Shown in pieces: positions 12,601 to 19,715 of a stretch of 64,000 nucleotides of DNA. The notes under the pieces were generated by a model. That model worked only from the letters and a program-made list of their open reading frames with translations. It made no database searches and was not told the DNA's origin. Source of the stretch: Janthinobacterium lividum (GTDB lineage Bacteria > Pseudomonadota > Gammaproteobacteria > Burkholderiales > Burkholderiaceae_D); the NCBI RefSeq assembly GCF_034424625.1, contig NZ_CP139977.1, forward strand, positions 124,001 to 188,000. Direction: 5' to 3'. The position numbers were made by a program, and so were the translations under genes. Each line of letters starts with the position of its first letter. Within the stretch, counting starts at the first letter, position 1.

Positions 12601-15600
12601 CATGCTGAATAGCGTCAATGGCTTTGTCAGCGAGCACGCCATTCACAATCGCCTGGATTTTTTCAGGTGTATCGGCGGCTGCGCCATTGGTCGCTGGGTC
12701 GTTCAACTGCGCGTTCACCGCTGCCAGGTTGTCTGCTGTCACACCCTTGATACCGGCATCGGCGTAGGTGTGCACGCTTGTCGTCGTTGGCGATGCCGTG
12801 TCACCTTGCGCCGCATGCTGAATAGCGGCAATAGCTTTGGCAGCGTTTACGCCATCCACAATAGCCTGGATTTTTTCAGGTGTATTGGCGGCTGTGGCAT
12901 CGGTCGCTGGGTTGTTCAACTGCGCGTTCACCGCTGCCAGGTTGTCCGCCGTCACACCCTTGATACCGGCATCGGCGTAGGTTTGCACGCTTGTCGTCGT
13001 TGGCGACGCCGTGTCGCCTTGCGCCGCATGTTGAATAACGTCAATAGCTTTGGCAGCGATCACGCCATTCACAATCGCCTGGATTTTTTCAGGTGTATCG
13101 GCGGCTGCGCCATTGGTCGCTGGGCTGTTCAACTGCGCGTTGACTGCTGCCAGGTTGTCCGCTGTCACACCCCTGATACCGGCGTCGGCGTAGGTTTGCA
13201 CGCTTGTCGTCGTTGGCGACGCCGTGTCGCCTTGCGCCGCATGCTGAATAGCGTCAATGGCTTTGTCAGCGATCACGCCATTCACAATCGCCTGGATTTT
13301 TTCAGGTGTATTGGCGGCTGTGGCATCGGTCCCTGGGCTGTTCAACTGCGCGTTGACCGCTGTCAGGTTGTCCGCTGTCACGCCCTTGATACCGGCATCG
13401 GCAAAGGTTTGCACGCTTGTCGTCGTTGGCGACGCCGTGTCGCCTTGCGCCGCATGCTGAATAATGTCGATGGCTTTGGCAGCGATCACGCCATTCACAA
13501 TCGCCTGGATTTTTTCAGGTGTATTGGCGGCTGTGGCATCGGTCCCTGGGCTGTTCAACTGCGCGTTCACCGCTGCCAGGTTGTCCGCCGTCACGCCCTT
13601 GATACCGGCGTCGGCGTAGGTGTCCACGCTTGTCGTCGTTGGCGATGCCGTGTCACCTTGCGCTGCATTTTTAATGGCTTCGATGGCATCGGTCTTTTCT
13701 TTGGCAGCGATCGCGCCATCCACAATCGCCTGGATTTTTTCAGGTGTATTGGCGGCTGTGGCATCGGTCCCTGGGCTGTTCAACTGCGCGTTGACCGCTG
13801 TCAGGTTGTCCGCTGTCACGCCCTTGATACCGGCATCGGCAAAGGTTTGCACGCTTGTCGTCGTTGGCGACGCCGTGTCGCCTTGCGCCGCATGCTGAAT
13901 AATGTCGATGGCTTTGGCAGCGATCACGCCATTCACAATCGCCTGGATTTTTTCAGGTGTATTGGCGGCTGTGGCATCGGTCCCTGGGCTGTTCAACTGC
14001 GCGTTCACCGCTGCCAGGTTGTCCGCCGTCACGCCCTTGATGCCGGCGTCGGCGTAGGTGTCCACGCTTGTCGTCGTTGGCGATGCCGTGTCACCTTGCG
14101 CCGCATTCTTAATGGCTTCGATGGCGTCGGTCTTTTCTTTGATAGCGATCGCGCCATCCACAATCGCCTGGATTTTTTCAGGTGTATTGGCGGCTGTGGC
14201 ATCGGTCCCTGGGCTGTTCAACTGCGCGTTCACCGCTGTCAGGTTGTCCGCTGTCACGCCCTTGATACCGGCATCGGCAAAGGTTTGCACGCTTGTCGTC
14301 GTTGGCGACGCCGTGTCGCCTTGCGCCGCATGCTGAATAATGTCGATGGCTTTGGCAGCGATCACGCCATTCACAATCGCCTGGATTTTTTCAGGTGTAT
14401 TGGCGGCTGTGGCATCGGTCCCTGGGCTGTTCAACTGCGCGTTCACCGCTGCCAGGTTGTCCGCCGTCACGCCCTTGATACCGGCATCAACGTAGGTGTC
14501 CACGCTTGTCGTCGTTGGCGATGCCGTGTCACCTTGCGCTGCATTTTTAATGGCTTCGATGGCATCGGTCTTTTCTTTGGCAGCGATCGCGCCATCCACA
14601 ATAGCCTGGATTTTTTCAGGTGTATTGGCGGCTGGGCCATCGGTTGCTGGGCTGTTCAACTGCGCGTTCACCGCTGCCAGGTTGTCCGCCGTCACACCCT
14701 TGATGCCGGCATCGGCGTAGGTTTGCACGCTTGTCGTCGCTGGCGACGCAGTGTCGCCCTGCGCCGCATGCTGAATAACGTCAATGGCTTTGGCCGCGAT
14801 CACGCCATTCACAACAGCCTGGATTTTTTCAGGGGTATCGGCGGCTGCGCCATTGGTCGCTGGGCTGTTCAATTGCGCGTTGACCGCTGCCAGATTGTCC
14901 GCTGTCACGCCCTTGATGCCGGCATCAACGTAGGTGTCCAGGCTTGTCGTCGTTGGCGACGCTGTGTCACCTTGCGCCGCATTCTTAATGGCTTCGATGG
15001 CGTCGGTTTTTTCTTTGATAGCGATCGCGCCATCCACAATAGCCTGGATTTTTTCAGGTGTATTGGCGGCTGGGCCATCGGTTGCTGGGCTGTTCAACTG
15101 CGCGTTCACCGCTGCCAGGTTGTCCGCCGTCACACCCTTGATGCCGGCATCGGCGTAGGTTTGCACGCTTGTCGTCGCTGGCGACGCCGTGTCGCCCTGC
15201 GCCGCATGCTGAATAACGTCAATGGCTTTGGCCGCGATCACGCCATTCACAACAGCCTGGATTTTTTCAGGGGTATCGGCGGCTGCGCCATTGGTCGCTG
15301 GGCTGTTCAACTGCGCGTTGACCGCTGCCAGATTGTCCGCTGTCACGCCCTTGATGCCGGCATCAACGTAGGTGTCCAGGCTTGTCGTCGTTGGCGACGC
15401 TGTGTCACCTTGCGCCGCATTCTTAATGGCATCGATGGCGTCGATTTTTTCTTTGATAGCGATCACGCCATTCACAATAGCCTGGATTTTTTCAGGCGTA
15501 TTGGCGGCTGGGCCATCGGTCGCTGGGCTGTTCAACTGCGCGTTCACCGCTGCCAGGTTGTCCGCCGTCACGCCCTTGATACCGGCAACAATGTACGTGT

Positions 15601-16582
15601 CGATGCTTGGCGTCGTTGGCGACGCCGTGTTGCTTTGCGCCGCAAACTGAATGGCGTCAATGGCGCCTTCTTTCGACTGTTCCTGCATTGGATCCGCCTG
15701 GACCGGTTTGGCTGCTGCGACGATGCCAGCATTCACGACTGCCTGCAATTCCTCAATCGTGTCGACACCCGTGCCGTCATCCGGCGTGGCGGCGATTGCT
15801 TTCTGTACCTCTGCCAGGTTCGCAGGAGTTACGCCCTTCACCCCCAGAGTTTCTAGTTGTGCCTCACTTACCGGCGTACCGCCGGCAGCGCCGCCTTTCA
15901 CAGCATTGACGGCGTTTACAATTGCTTGAATTTTTTCAGGCGTACCAGTGGCGGCGCCATCGGTCGCAGCGCTGTTCAACTGTGCGTTCACCGCTGCCAG
16001 ATTGTCAGCCGTCACGCCCTTGATGCCGGCGGCAGTGTACGTGTCCACGCTTGTCGTCGTTGGCGACGCTGTGTTGCCTTGCGCCGCATCGCTGATAGCC
16101 GTGATGGCTTGCACCGTTTTTTTACTCTTGCTTGACTGCATTCCTGAGGATGCTGCACCAGCCACAAGAAGTGCACCACCAATTCCTGGCAACAATGCCA
16201 TGTCCATCATTGGCAATGACAGTGCATCCGGAGTTTCTGAATACATCAGATAACCATCATCAAGTGCTTGCAAGGGCGAAGTTGACTGAGAAATACTGAT
16301 GGAGCCGTCAGCCGAGCTATTGATATCGAAAAAACTCGGATTGCCAGGACTAGCATCCCTGTAGAAGTTATTCAATTCCAGCACCAACTGATCGTCCACG
16401 GTGACATGCAAATTGTCGCCGACACGTTTGACCTTCATACCGGCTGGCGCCTTTCCCGTAGCCGGGTTTACTAATTCATAATGCATGCCAGGCCGGACGC
16501 TGAGGCGTTTCGAGAGTTTAGCAGGAACAGCGCTTTGTGTTGCCGCGCCAGAATTTGATGTTTGAATAAGATTAAGTGTCAT
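3647..16582 (-). CDS. Giant repetitive surface adhesin (Bap/LapA-like), 4311 aa
   Basis: Predicted type I-secreted cell-surface or biofilm adhesin. Residues 1-120 resemble the BapA-type prefix domain, followed by a Gly/Ala-rich hydrophobic stretch (about 122-147) before the repeats. About forty repeats of 71-75 residues follow, with the pattern A-I-x-x-I-x-x-A-A-Q, TASPTTTSVxTY, AGIKGVTADNLAAVNAQL, TPEKIQAIV; they look all-helical. Towards the C-terminus a second class (GGTPPTxxQLxxLGI, VTPANLAAVQAAIAAT) alternates with the first. The last about 420 residues are non-repetitive: an Ig-like region, a cadherin-like region (about 4020-4115), a Ca-binding-like DRDGNGIAGSKGD, and an end rich in W and G (NYWSS) resembling DUF1566/Lcl C-termini. 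No RTX nonapeptides are seen. The ATG is preceded by AAAGAGC at suitable spacing. It follows the OmpA-like gene after 57 nt. Export by the 1-2766 transporter is inferred. Confidence 0.92.
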   Translation of the reverse strand: MTLNLIQTSNSGAATQSAVPAKLSKRLSVRPGMHYELVNPATGKAPAGMKVKRVGDNLHVTVDDQLVLELNNFYRDASPGNPSFFDINSSADGSISISQSTSPLQALDDGYLMYSETPDALSLPMMDMALLPGIGGALLVAGAASSGMQSSKSKKTVQAITAISDAAQGNTASPTTTSVDTYTAAGIKGVTADNLAAVNAQLNSAATDGAATGTPEKIQAIVNAVNAVKGGAAGGTPVSEAQLETLGVKGVTPANLAEVQKAIAATPDDGTGVDTIEELQAVVNAGIVAAAKPVQADPMQEQSKEGAIDAIQFAAQSNTASPTTPSIDTYIVAGIKGVTADNLAAVNAQLNSPATDGPAANTPEKIQAIVNGVIAIKEKIDAIDAIKNAAQGDTASPTTTSLDTYVDAGIKGVTADNLAAVNAQLNSPATNGAAADTPEKIQAVVNGVIAAKAIDVIQHAAQGDTASPATTSVQTYADAGIKGVTADNLAAVNAQLNSPATDGPAANTPEKIQAIVDGAIAIKEKTDAIEAIKNAAQGDTASPTTTSLDTYVDAGIKGVTADNLAAVNAQLNSPATNGAAADTPEKIQAVVNGVIAAKAIDVIQHAAQGDTASPATTSVQTYADAGIKGVTADNLAAVNAQLNSPATDGPAANTPEKIQAIVDGAIAAKEKTDAIEAIKNAAQGDTASPTTTSVDTYVDAGIKGVTADNLAAVNAQLNSPGTDATAANTPEKIQAIVNGVIAAKAIDIIQHAAQGDTASPTTTSVQTFADAGIKGVTADNLTAVNAQLNSPGTDATAANTPEKIQAIVDGAIAIKEKTDAIEAIKNAAQGDTASPTTTSVDTYADAGIKGVTADNLAAVNAQLNSPGTDATAANTPEKIQAIVNGVIAAKAIDIIQHAAQGDTASPTTTSVQTFADAGIKGVTADNLTAVNAQLNSPGTDATAANTPEKIQAIVDGAIAAKEKTDAIEAIKNAAQGDTASPTTTSVDTYADAGIKGVTADNLAAVNAQLNSPGTDATAANTPEKIQAIVNGVIAAKAIDIIQHAAQGDTASPTTTSVQTFADAGIKGVTADNLTAVNAQLNSPGTDATAANTPEKIQAIVNGVIADKAIDAIQHAAQGDTASPTTTSVQTYADAGIRGVTADNLAAVNAQLNSPATNGAAADTPEKIQAIVNGVIAAKAIDVIQHAAQGDTASPTTTSVQTYADAGIKGVTADNLAAVNAQLNNPATDATAANTPEKIQAIVDGVNAAKAIAAIQHAAQGDTASPTTTSVHTYADAGIKGVTADNLAAVNAQLNDPATNGAAADTPEKIQAIVNGVLADKAIDAIQHAAQGDTASPTTTSVQTYADAGIKGVTADNLAAVNAQLNSPGTDATAANTPEKIQAIVDGAIAIKEKTDAIEAIKNAAQGDTASPTTTSVDTYADAGIKGVTADNLAAVNAQLNSPATNGAAANTPDKIQAIVNGVIAAKAIDIIQHAAQGDTASPTTTSVQTFADAGIKGVTAENLAAVNAQLNSPGTDATAANTPEKIQAIVNGVIAHKAIDAIQHAAQGDTASPTTTSVQTYADAGIKGVTAENLAAVNAQLNSPETNSAAADTPEKIQAIVNGVIADKAIDVIQHAAQGDTASPTTTSVQTYADAGIKGVTADNLAAVNAQLNSPGTDGSAANTPEKIQAIVDGAIAAKEKTDAIEAIKNAAQGDTASPTTTSVQTYADAGIKGVTADNLTAVNAQLNSPGTDATAANTPEKIQVIVNGVIADKAIDAIQHAAQGDTASPTTTSVQTYADAGIKGVTADNLAAVNAQLNSPATNSAAADTPEKIQAIVDGVIADKAKVDAIDAIHDAAEDNTASETTPSVETYASAGVNGVTSANLAALNEALNSGAITGAAADTPEKIQAIVDSLKESQPIRDALKAISDAAQADTASPSTTSVDTYAVAGVQGVTADNLAAVNALLNNAAIDGPAANTAAKIQAIVNGAIAAKVKTDAVDTIQHAAQDNTASATTPSLETYANAGVRGVTSANLAALNEALNSTAINGAATDTPAKIQSIVDSLKESQPIKDALKAINDAAQGNTASPTTTSVDTYANAGIKGVTEDNLAAVNALLNSALIDGPAVNTAAKIQSIVDGAIAAKAKTDAIEAIKNAAQDNTASPTTTSVDTYANAGIEGVTADNLAAVNALLNNAAIDGAAASTPEKIQALVDGAITTTAIDAIRNAAQGNTASPTTPSEDTYAAAGVVGVTSANLAAVNALLNNAVIDGAATDTPAKIQAIVNDIVAVEAKSDAIEAIKNAAQNDTASATTTGVDTYAAGGIKGVTSDNLAAVNALLNSAAINGAAADTPEKIQALVDGAVVAKAKSDAIEAIQDAAQDNTASATTPSVSTYTAAGVTGVSGDNLEAVNSVLNSIAVNSPATDTAAKIQAIVDNVQVVKAAAAGGTPPTLAQLEGLGITDVTPLNLAALQAAIAATADDGSGVNTLAKLQGLATAGQEAAVANAIKAISDAAQANNASPSTASAALYAAAGVEGVSGDNLEALNSVLNGAVDGPATDTAAKIQAIVDTLQVVKAAAAGGTPPTEAQLKTLGITDVTPANLAALQAAIAATADDGTGVNTLEKLQAVVHAGVAQAAVDAAKAAQVILDALNAIKDAAQGDNATATTPSQETYAKAGINGVTKDNLAALNVALNTAAVDGAATDTPEKIQAIVDNLPESQPIKEALKAISDAAQANTATNGTPTAATYDTAGVNGVTRDNVEAVNNVLNGAVDGPATDTAAKIQVIVDNLQVVKAAANGGTPPTEAQLKTLGITGVTPANLAAVQAAIAATADDGSGVNTLAKLQGAVAAGQEAAVANAVKAISDAAQANNASPRTASAAMYDTAGVTGVSGDNLAAINSVLNGGVVDGPATDTVAKIQAIVDNLQVVKAAAAGGTPPTAAQLRALGITNVTPANLEAVQKAIEATANDGSGVNTLAKLQGLVAAGQATAMVSAVTAISDAAQANNASPSTAGEVLYTAAGVTGVRGDNLDAVNDALNSPLIDGQRTDTRPKIQTIVNAVNAVKAAAAGGTPPTRQQLETLGITGVSDANLAAVQAAINATEDSGAGVDRIAELQGVVSMAVAINAISVAAQSNNAVPAMQNQAMYSAAGVTGVTQDNLAAVNNALNSTPINGAATNTAAKIQAIVDAVQAVKTAAADGAPPTLEQLQALGIPGVTLANLKAVQAAIAATRNDGGSVDTIPELLSVVSTAIAIKSISDAAEDNNASPTTVNQEMYANAGIQLPLTNGILSAVNDALNNLPIDGEATNTQPKIRAIVQAVNAVLTSAAGTTPPTLAQLNALGIDGMKPENLAAVQAAIAATADDGTEVNTIAKLQGVATAAQAAAVDSAVKAISDAAQANNASPRTASLALYKAAGVEDVSNDNLEAVNSVLNGAVVDGPATDTAAKIQAIVDNLQVVKAAAAGGTPPTEAQLKTLGITDVTPANLAALQAAIAATADDGSGVNTLAKLQGVLATGQATSAVKSISDAAQANNASPRTVSEAVYTAAGVTGVSQDNLATVNGVLNGTVNGAATDTAAKIQAIVDAVNTVMDAAAGGTPPTLAQLQTMGIPGVRPANLGVVQAAIEATADDGSAVNTFPKLRDVVSKAIAIKSISDAAQANNASAGVVPAAMYASAGVQLPATNGLLLAVNDALNSRLIDGEAANTQPEIQAIVNAFNAVLTGAAGATPPTLEQLKTLGITGVTPENLDKVQAAISATANDGTGVNTIARLQRVAETGQLAAAVKTISDAAQDNDATLTTPSLDTYANAGVKGVTSGNQEFVVDILKTQLIDRAATDTTAEIQGIVDAANAVLSGAAGGTPPTLAQLNALGITGVTAATLPAMQAAIEKTSNDGRGVDTIAELQAVINAVDVIAPTVSSVRISGSSGNTRSDTLKEGNGVQLEVTMSENVVVSGAPRLQIMVGSTVVDAVYDASASAKDPTQLIFTTSILAGQTDTNGISIGANSLSLNGGTIADATGNQAVLTHTAVADNKAYMVDTSAPVFTSGATATLKGGSISTSTIVYDAAATDPSGVTFSLGTSLDNAKFNIDSSSGVVTLKSTQTYYTAEMQKDRLLSVNITADDGIGHVSTQKVDITMKRPDSVDVWFDKEHTKAAGTLRFPVEVDAGTVYYFWDRDGNGIAGSKGDLMTTADISKYFQFSHDHSASSPTGEGTTSLRYGSLYTAKGDMLWVALPQVGNELSISANTAVGGNPKTNGSNEASPHWDYHAIYDAYNGKGTVAGVDGTPPNWVGGNYWSSEIPLPGQHYLHNSGTGIMSNGLDKDPTSLAYVALQVL
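11100..15660. repeat. Near-identical 219-bp tandem repeats with 438-bp higher-order period
   Basis: Inside the adhesin gene the DNA repeats every ~213-225 bp with very high identity. Two alternating unit types occur: 71 aa with QHAAQGDTASP, and 75 aa with KNAAQGDTASP plus an EKTD insertion. Together they give a 146-codon dimer. Equivalent points recur exactly 438 bp apart at 13620, 14058, 14496, 14934 and 15372. Repeats outside this core (3.7-11 kb and 15.7-16.1 kb) are more diverged. This is the pattern expected from recent unequal crossover or slippage in the N-terminal half of the protein. Confidence 0.9.
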
Positions 16583-16639
16583 AGAAAGCTCTTTTTAAAA
16601 AATATAAGAAAATACGGGGATTACTATTTACTTGGCAGA

Positions 16640-17455
16640 TCAATCCGTTTGCAGCTCGACCCGGCGATTCGGTTCCAGGCAGGCGACAACTGCGGGACTG
16701 GACCGCCCCGGGCAATTAACGATGGGGTCGGCGCTCCCCTTGCCTAGGGCAACAATACGTTCGGCCGCCACGCCACGCCGTATCAAGTAAGCGCGTACAA
16801 CATCAGCGCGCTGTTGCGACAAGACTAGATTTCGCGCCTGCGAGCCCGTACGGTCTGTATAGCCGCGCACGGTCAAGCGTGCGCTTTCTGGCTGCGCTAA
16901 CAGATTTTGTGCGGCCCGATCAAGCTCAACGCTGGCCGGAAGCAATACTGCGCTATTCGAAGCAAACAATGCTTTGCCTTTGATGATCAGGCTGACTTTA
17001 GGGGCCGACGGACGGGAATTCGACACGCTGAGCAAGGCAGCGAGATCTGGAGTGGGTCCATGGCTGGTATCAGCCATCCATAAACGCTGCTCCGCGTTAA
17101 ACCATAATGTGGCAATGAAGCGTAACCCTGCAGGAGTGGCGACCATGTATTGCATTTGTTCAGGGACTGGCTGAGCTAGCGGCTTGCCGAGCATGGAACT
17201 GACATCGAGCTCGCTCATACCCACCCGCAAACCTTGCATCATAGATAACGATACGATCGCTAGGCGCGGCGCGGCAGGATTGATGATTGCCGTCGAGTCC
17301 GGGTGCTGCAACTGCGTGCCCGTCCACAAAGAACGCCTATTTTTATATGTCAGGTCTGCTTTTGCCGGCTCAGCAGCATAGCTAGTAGAACTAAGTATGC
17401 ATCCGACACAAGATAATAAAACTAGGTATAATTTTATTTGGTCTATTTTTTTCAT
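16640..17455 (-). CDS. OmpA-family peptidoglycan-binding envelope protein
   Basis: A 271-aa envelope protein. It has a positively charged start, a hydrophobic signal segment and a plausible SYA|AEP cleavage site (an alternative lipobox-like LLSC is weaker). An unassigned middle region of about 30-150 is followed by a C-terminal OmpA-like domain (about 155-271). The domain carries GYTDRTGSQARN and LSQQRADVVRAYL, including the Asp and Arg used to bind diaminopimelate in the family. The final part (CPGRSSPAVVACLEPNRRVEL) is the usual OmpA ending with two Cys. It lies upstream of the adhesin gene on the same strand, 57 nt apart, so it probably shares its transcript and helps anchor or guide adhesin export. 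The 222-bp AT-rich gap upstream (17456-17677) is the likely promoter region; I see no unambiguous -35/-10 pair there. Confidence 0.85.
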   Translation of the reverse strand: MKKIDQIKLYLVLLSCVGCILSSTSYAAEPAKADLTYKNRRSLWTGTQLQHPDSTAIINPAAPRLAIVSLSMMQGLRVGMSELDVSSMLGKPLAQPVPEQMQYMVATPAGLRFIATLWFNAEQRLWMADTSHGPTPDLAALLSVSNSRPSAPKVSLIIKGKALFASNSAVLLPASVELDRAAQNLLAQPESARLTVRGYTDRTGSQARNLVLSQQRADVVRAYLIRRGVAAERIVALGKGSADPIVNCPGRSSPAVVACLEPNRRVELQTD

Positions 17456-17677
17456 AAATCAATCAACAAAAATAAGTACTTAAATTAAAATTGCATAATG
17501 CAAAACAATCAGGAATGCATCATATCAATTTATTCCAATTTAAAAAATTCAACATGGGAAGAGCTATTTAATTTCCTCCCAAGTTAAAGTGAGGAAAATT
17601 GCGCAGCAGATTAAAATTTTCCTCATCAATAAAATTCCATAACTAATAAAAACATGTAAAAATAATGTGATAGAAGG

Positions 17678-18361
17678 TTATTTCAAATTGCGGATCAACA
17701 CCATTCGAGCTTGCCATCTGGTTGATAGGCTTACTTCAAATACTCCTCCCGCATCCAGATTTCCAATATCCACACTCGCATCACCGCCGACCAAGTTTTG
17801 GACTATCACCGTCCTAAGGCCCCTGTTTGTCACATGTATTACTGAAACAAACGGTTCAGCCAAATGATTCCATTTCAACCTAAGGTTCTCTCCCTGCTTC
17901 CAAAAGCTTAAGCTTGCCTGGCCGACATCAGGCTTTAATGAGGTATCGTTGCTGTCTGTATCAATGAAGGGCAAAGCCTGTCCTTGCTGATCCAGCAGTT
18001 GTACGGAAGCTACCTGGCCTGGATTGCGCATACTCCCCGCAAAGTGAGCTTGATGGACTGTGGGTTGCGAAAGTGCCACTACCTGCAAAGGTAAATCGAA
18101 GGTTTGACCTGATACGGTGCGCAATCGCAAGGTGTAATCTTGCTTCCCCTGCACTTCGGACACCGGTCGCATCGTCGACGCGAGCGCGGGAGATAATTGC
18201 GCTCCGTGCACGCCTAGCGCACCCGAAAACGTCAGATAACTATCCGGTACGACATTCGATTCGGCTTCAGATGTGGTACTGGGTTGAGAGTTTCCACCAC
18301 AAGCCAGCAAGGAAAAAATCACCAGCGTCAGTGTCAGAGTATTTAAGGAATTTTTAATCAT
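17678..18361 (-). CDS. Putative lipoprotein, unknown function
   Basis: A 227-aa protein I do not recognise. The start is set at the ATG at 18361 because it opens directly into a lipoprotein signal peptide (MIKNSLNTLTLTLVIF then SLLACGG, cysteine at the lipobox), with GAGAG upstream at suitable distance. A longer in-frame start at 18412 would bury the signal. The mature part is Ser/Gln/Asp-rich at first, then looks all-beta (alternating hydrophobic strands such as YLTFSGALGV and QTFDLPLQVVAL). It sits upstream of the OmpA and adhesin genes on the same strand, 222 bp away. It may belong to the same surface programme, but this rests on position only. Confidence 0.7.
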   Translation of the reverse strand: MIKNSLNTLTLTLVIFSLLACGGNSQPSTTSEAESNVVPDSYLTFSGALGVHGAQLSPALASTMRPVSEVQGKQDYTLRLRTVSGQTFDLPLQVVALSQPTVHQAHFAGSMRNPGQVASVQLLDQQGQALPFIDTDSNDTSLKPDVGQASLSFWKQGENLRLKWNHLAEPFVSVIHVTNRGLRTVIVQNLVGGDASVDIGNLDAGGVFEVSLSTRWQARMVLIRNLK

Positions 18362-18412
18362 GAACACGGCTCTCATGGCATATGGCGCGGTTGCAATGAA
18401 GAAATAATCCAA

Positions 18413-18887
18413 AAAAAACTACGTAGGTAAACAATGCTTTTCATTCCTTAAATATGATGTGATGTGATGTTCAATCCTGGCTCATATAGGTAAATTCACC
18501 CCTATGCCGGTCAATATACAGAAAGAGATCTTCTTGAAAAATCGGACTACTCCTAAATTGCAACGCAAACAAGCAGGGGGAAGAAGGTCACTAATTGCCA
18601 CGCCTTCCGCACCGGCACGCACTGATATTGATCGCTAAAAAATGCTCATACAACAATATTCAGCTGGCAAAGTTTGTGTTGGAAAACAGGAAGAAACGAT
18701 GATCAAGGTAGATGGCGCATCCAACACCGGCAGAATTGGCGGGCATGATTGATGCGAGACCGCATCCTCGTGTGGCCGGACGCTGAAAAGCCACCTTTAC
18801 GCTAAACGCCACAAGCATTGCGGCCGTTGCCGTTATCGCCTCGCTCATAGCGCGCTCGGACGCAGAGGCGAGATGTATTTAGAGCGA
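18413..18887. other. Intergenic region, no supported gene
   Basis: AT-rich near 18413-18560, which is the likely promoter area of the lipoprotein gene. A 62-codon frame on the minus strand (18660-18848) has no recognisable domain or convincing ribosome site, and I do not call it. Confidence 0.5.
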
Positions 18888-19146
18888 TCAAAGGAAATTT
18901 TGCAGTCCCAAACGGAACACAGATTCTTTGAAAATGAAGTCGCTGCTATCATCTTTGGCTATGTCACCGTCAGATGTGGGAATGTTCCCAATGGTGCTTT
19001 CAGTAACGATTTTTGGTGAATGAATGCGTCTGGCGTCGAGTATCTTGCGTCATCCCAGATCGTTCGCCAGGTAGCGCGTCGCCACGCCGTGAAACGGCCT
19101 TAGGCATTCCCTCATGCGGCTGTGATACACATTGACGTTCTGCGCG
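18888..19146 (-). pseudogene. IS1595-family (ISXO2-like) transposase, C-terminal fragment
   Basis: The minus-strand translation gives RVQGAVHAQNVNVYHSR, then MRECLRPFHGVATRYLAN, then DLG*RKILDARRI. This is the end of ISXO2-like DDE transposases, where the stop replaces the expected Trp of LGWRR (TGG to TGA). Reading through, the frame stays open to TGA at 18888-18890. The missing N-terminal part lies about 1.6 kb away at 20745-21340 in the same orientation, so the original element appears to have been split. Confidence 0.7.
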
Positions 19147-19383
19147 TGGACTGCACCCTGCACGCGAATGTTTGCGCACAAGTGGACCATCTCATGGATG
19201 AAGAACAGCTTGCCGCCATTGCCCTCACGTGAAAAATCGTCGCGGTACTGGGCCGGCATGAAGTGCAGAGTCCGGCAGCGGGCCATAGATGGCGTTGAGC
19301 ATGCCGATGCCGCCCGCCGGCACGGCTGGGAACAGTTTCAGCTGCTGGAAGCTGTTTTCACGCGCAGCCATCACTTCGGCATG
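19147..19383 (-). pseudogene. Metallopeptidase-type effector fragment (HExxH), frameshifted
   Basis: On the minus strand, [19 protein letters not shown] and [15 protein letters not shown] continue after a frameshift as [16 protein letters not shown] and LFFIHEMVHL. The HEMVH zinc-binding motif after a 'DFS...LFIHE' lead is like the zinc-metallopeptidase domains found in polymorphic or type VI toxins. The coding sequence then runs straight into the transposase fragment, so it is truncated just after the motif. It cannot make an active enzyme as it stands. Just upstream (about 19446-19500) another frame ends DILQGFLLNPAERRLLPR*, probably the tail of a further lost gene. Confidence 0.5.
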
Positions 19384-19514
19384 CCGCAGCTGCAGGCAGC
19401 GGACGACAGCGGCATCGACTACGACGACATCGTGACGGAAGCATCAGCGCGGCAGCAAGCGGCGCTCGGCGGGGTTGAGCAGGAAGCCCTGCAGGATGTC
19501 CTGCATTTCTGTAA

Positions 19515-19706
19515 TCAAGACAGACTACGGGATTTAGTGATCGTAAAGCGCCTGGCGGCGAGCACCAGATTGGCGAAGGCGAACAGCTTAAACAGCTGTG
19601 CAGTGTTTTTGGCCAGGCCGCGATAGCGCGTTTTGCGATGCCAGAACAGGTTCTTCATGACATGAAACGGATGCCCGACCTTCGCCCGGACGCTGGCGAT
19701 TGCAGC
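19515..19706 (-). pseudogene. IS5-family transposase, C-terminal fragment
   Basis: The minus strand encodes KFAAIASVRAKVGHPFHVMK, then NLFWHRKTRYRGLAKNTAQL, then FKLFAFANLVLAARR, ending at TGA 19515-19517. This is the characteristic C-terminus of IS5-family DDE transposases (VRAKVEHPFrVIK...TRYRGLAKNTAQL). The upstream part is absent; the frame meets a stop just before KKF, next to the end of the following gene. A matching-family N-terminal fragment lies at 29470-30063. Confidence 0.8.
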
Positions 19707-19715
19707 GAATTTTTT

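Noticed and set aside
11693..15856. 1387-codon open frame on the plus strand, antisense to the adhesin
   Set aside because: The repeat units are multiples of 3 bp, so any antisense frame free of stops in one unit stays open through the array. The His/Arg/Cys-rich translation is a mirror of the repeat, without start signals or domains.
8000..15900. Regular repeats that might suggest a CRISPR array
   Set aside because: The 219/438-bp period, protein-coding continuity and absence of short direct repeats with unique spacers show a coding tandem repeat.
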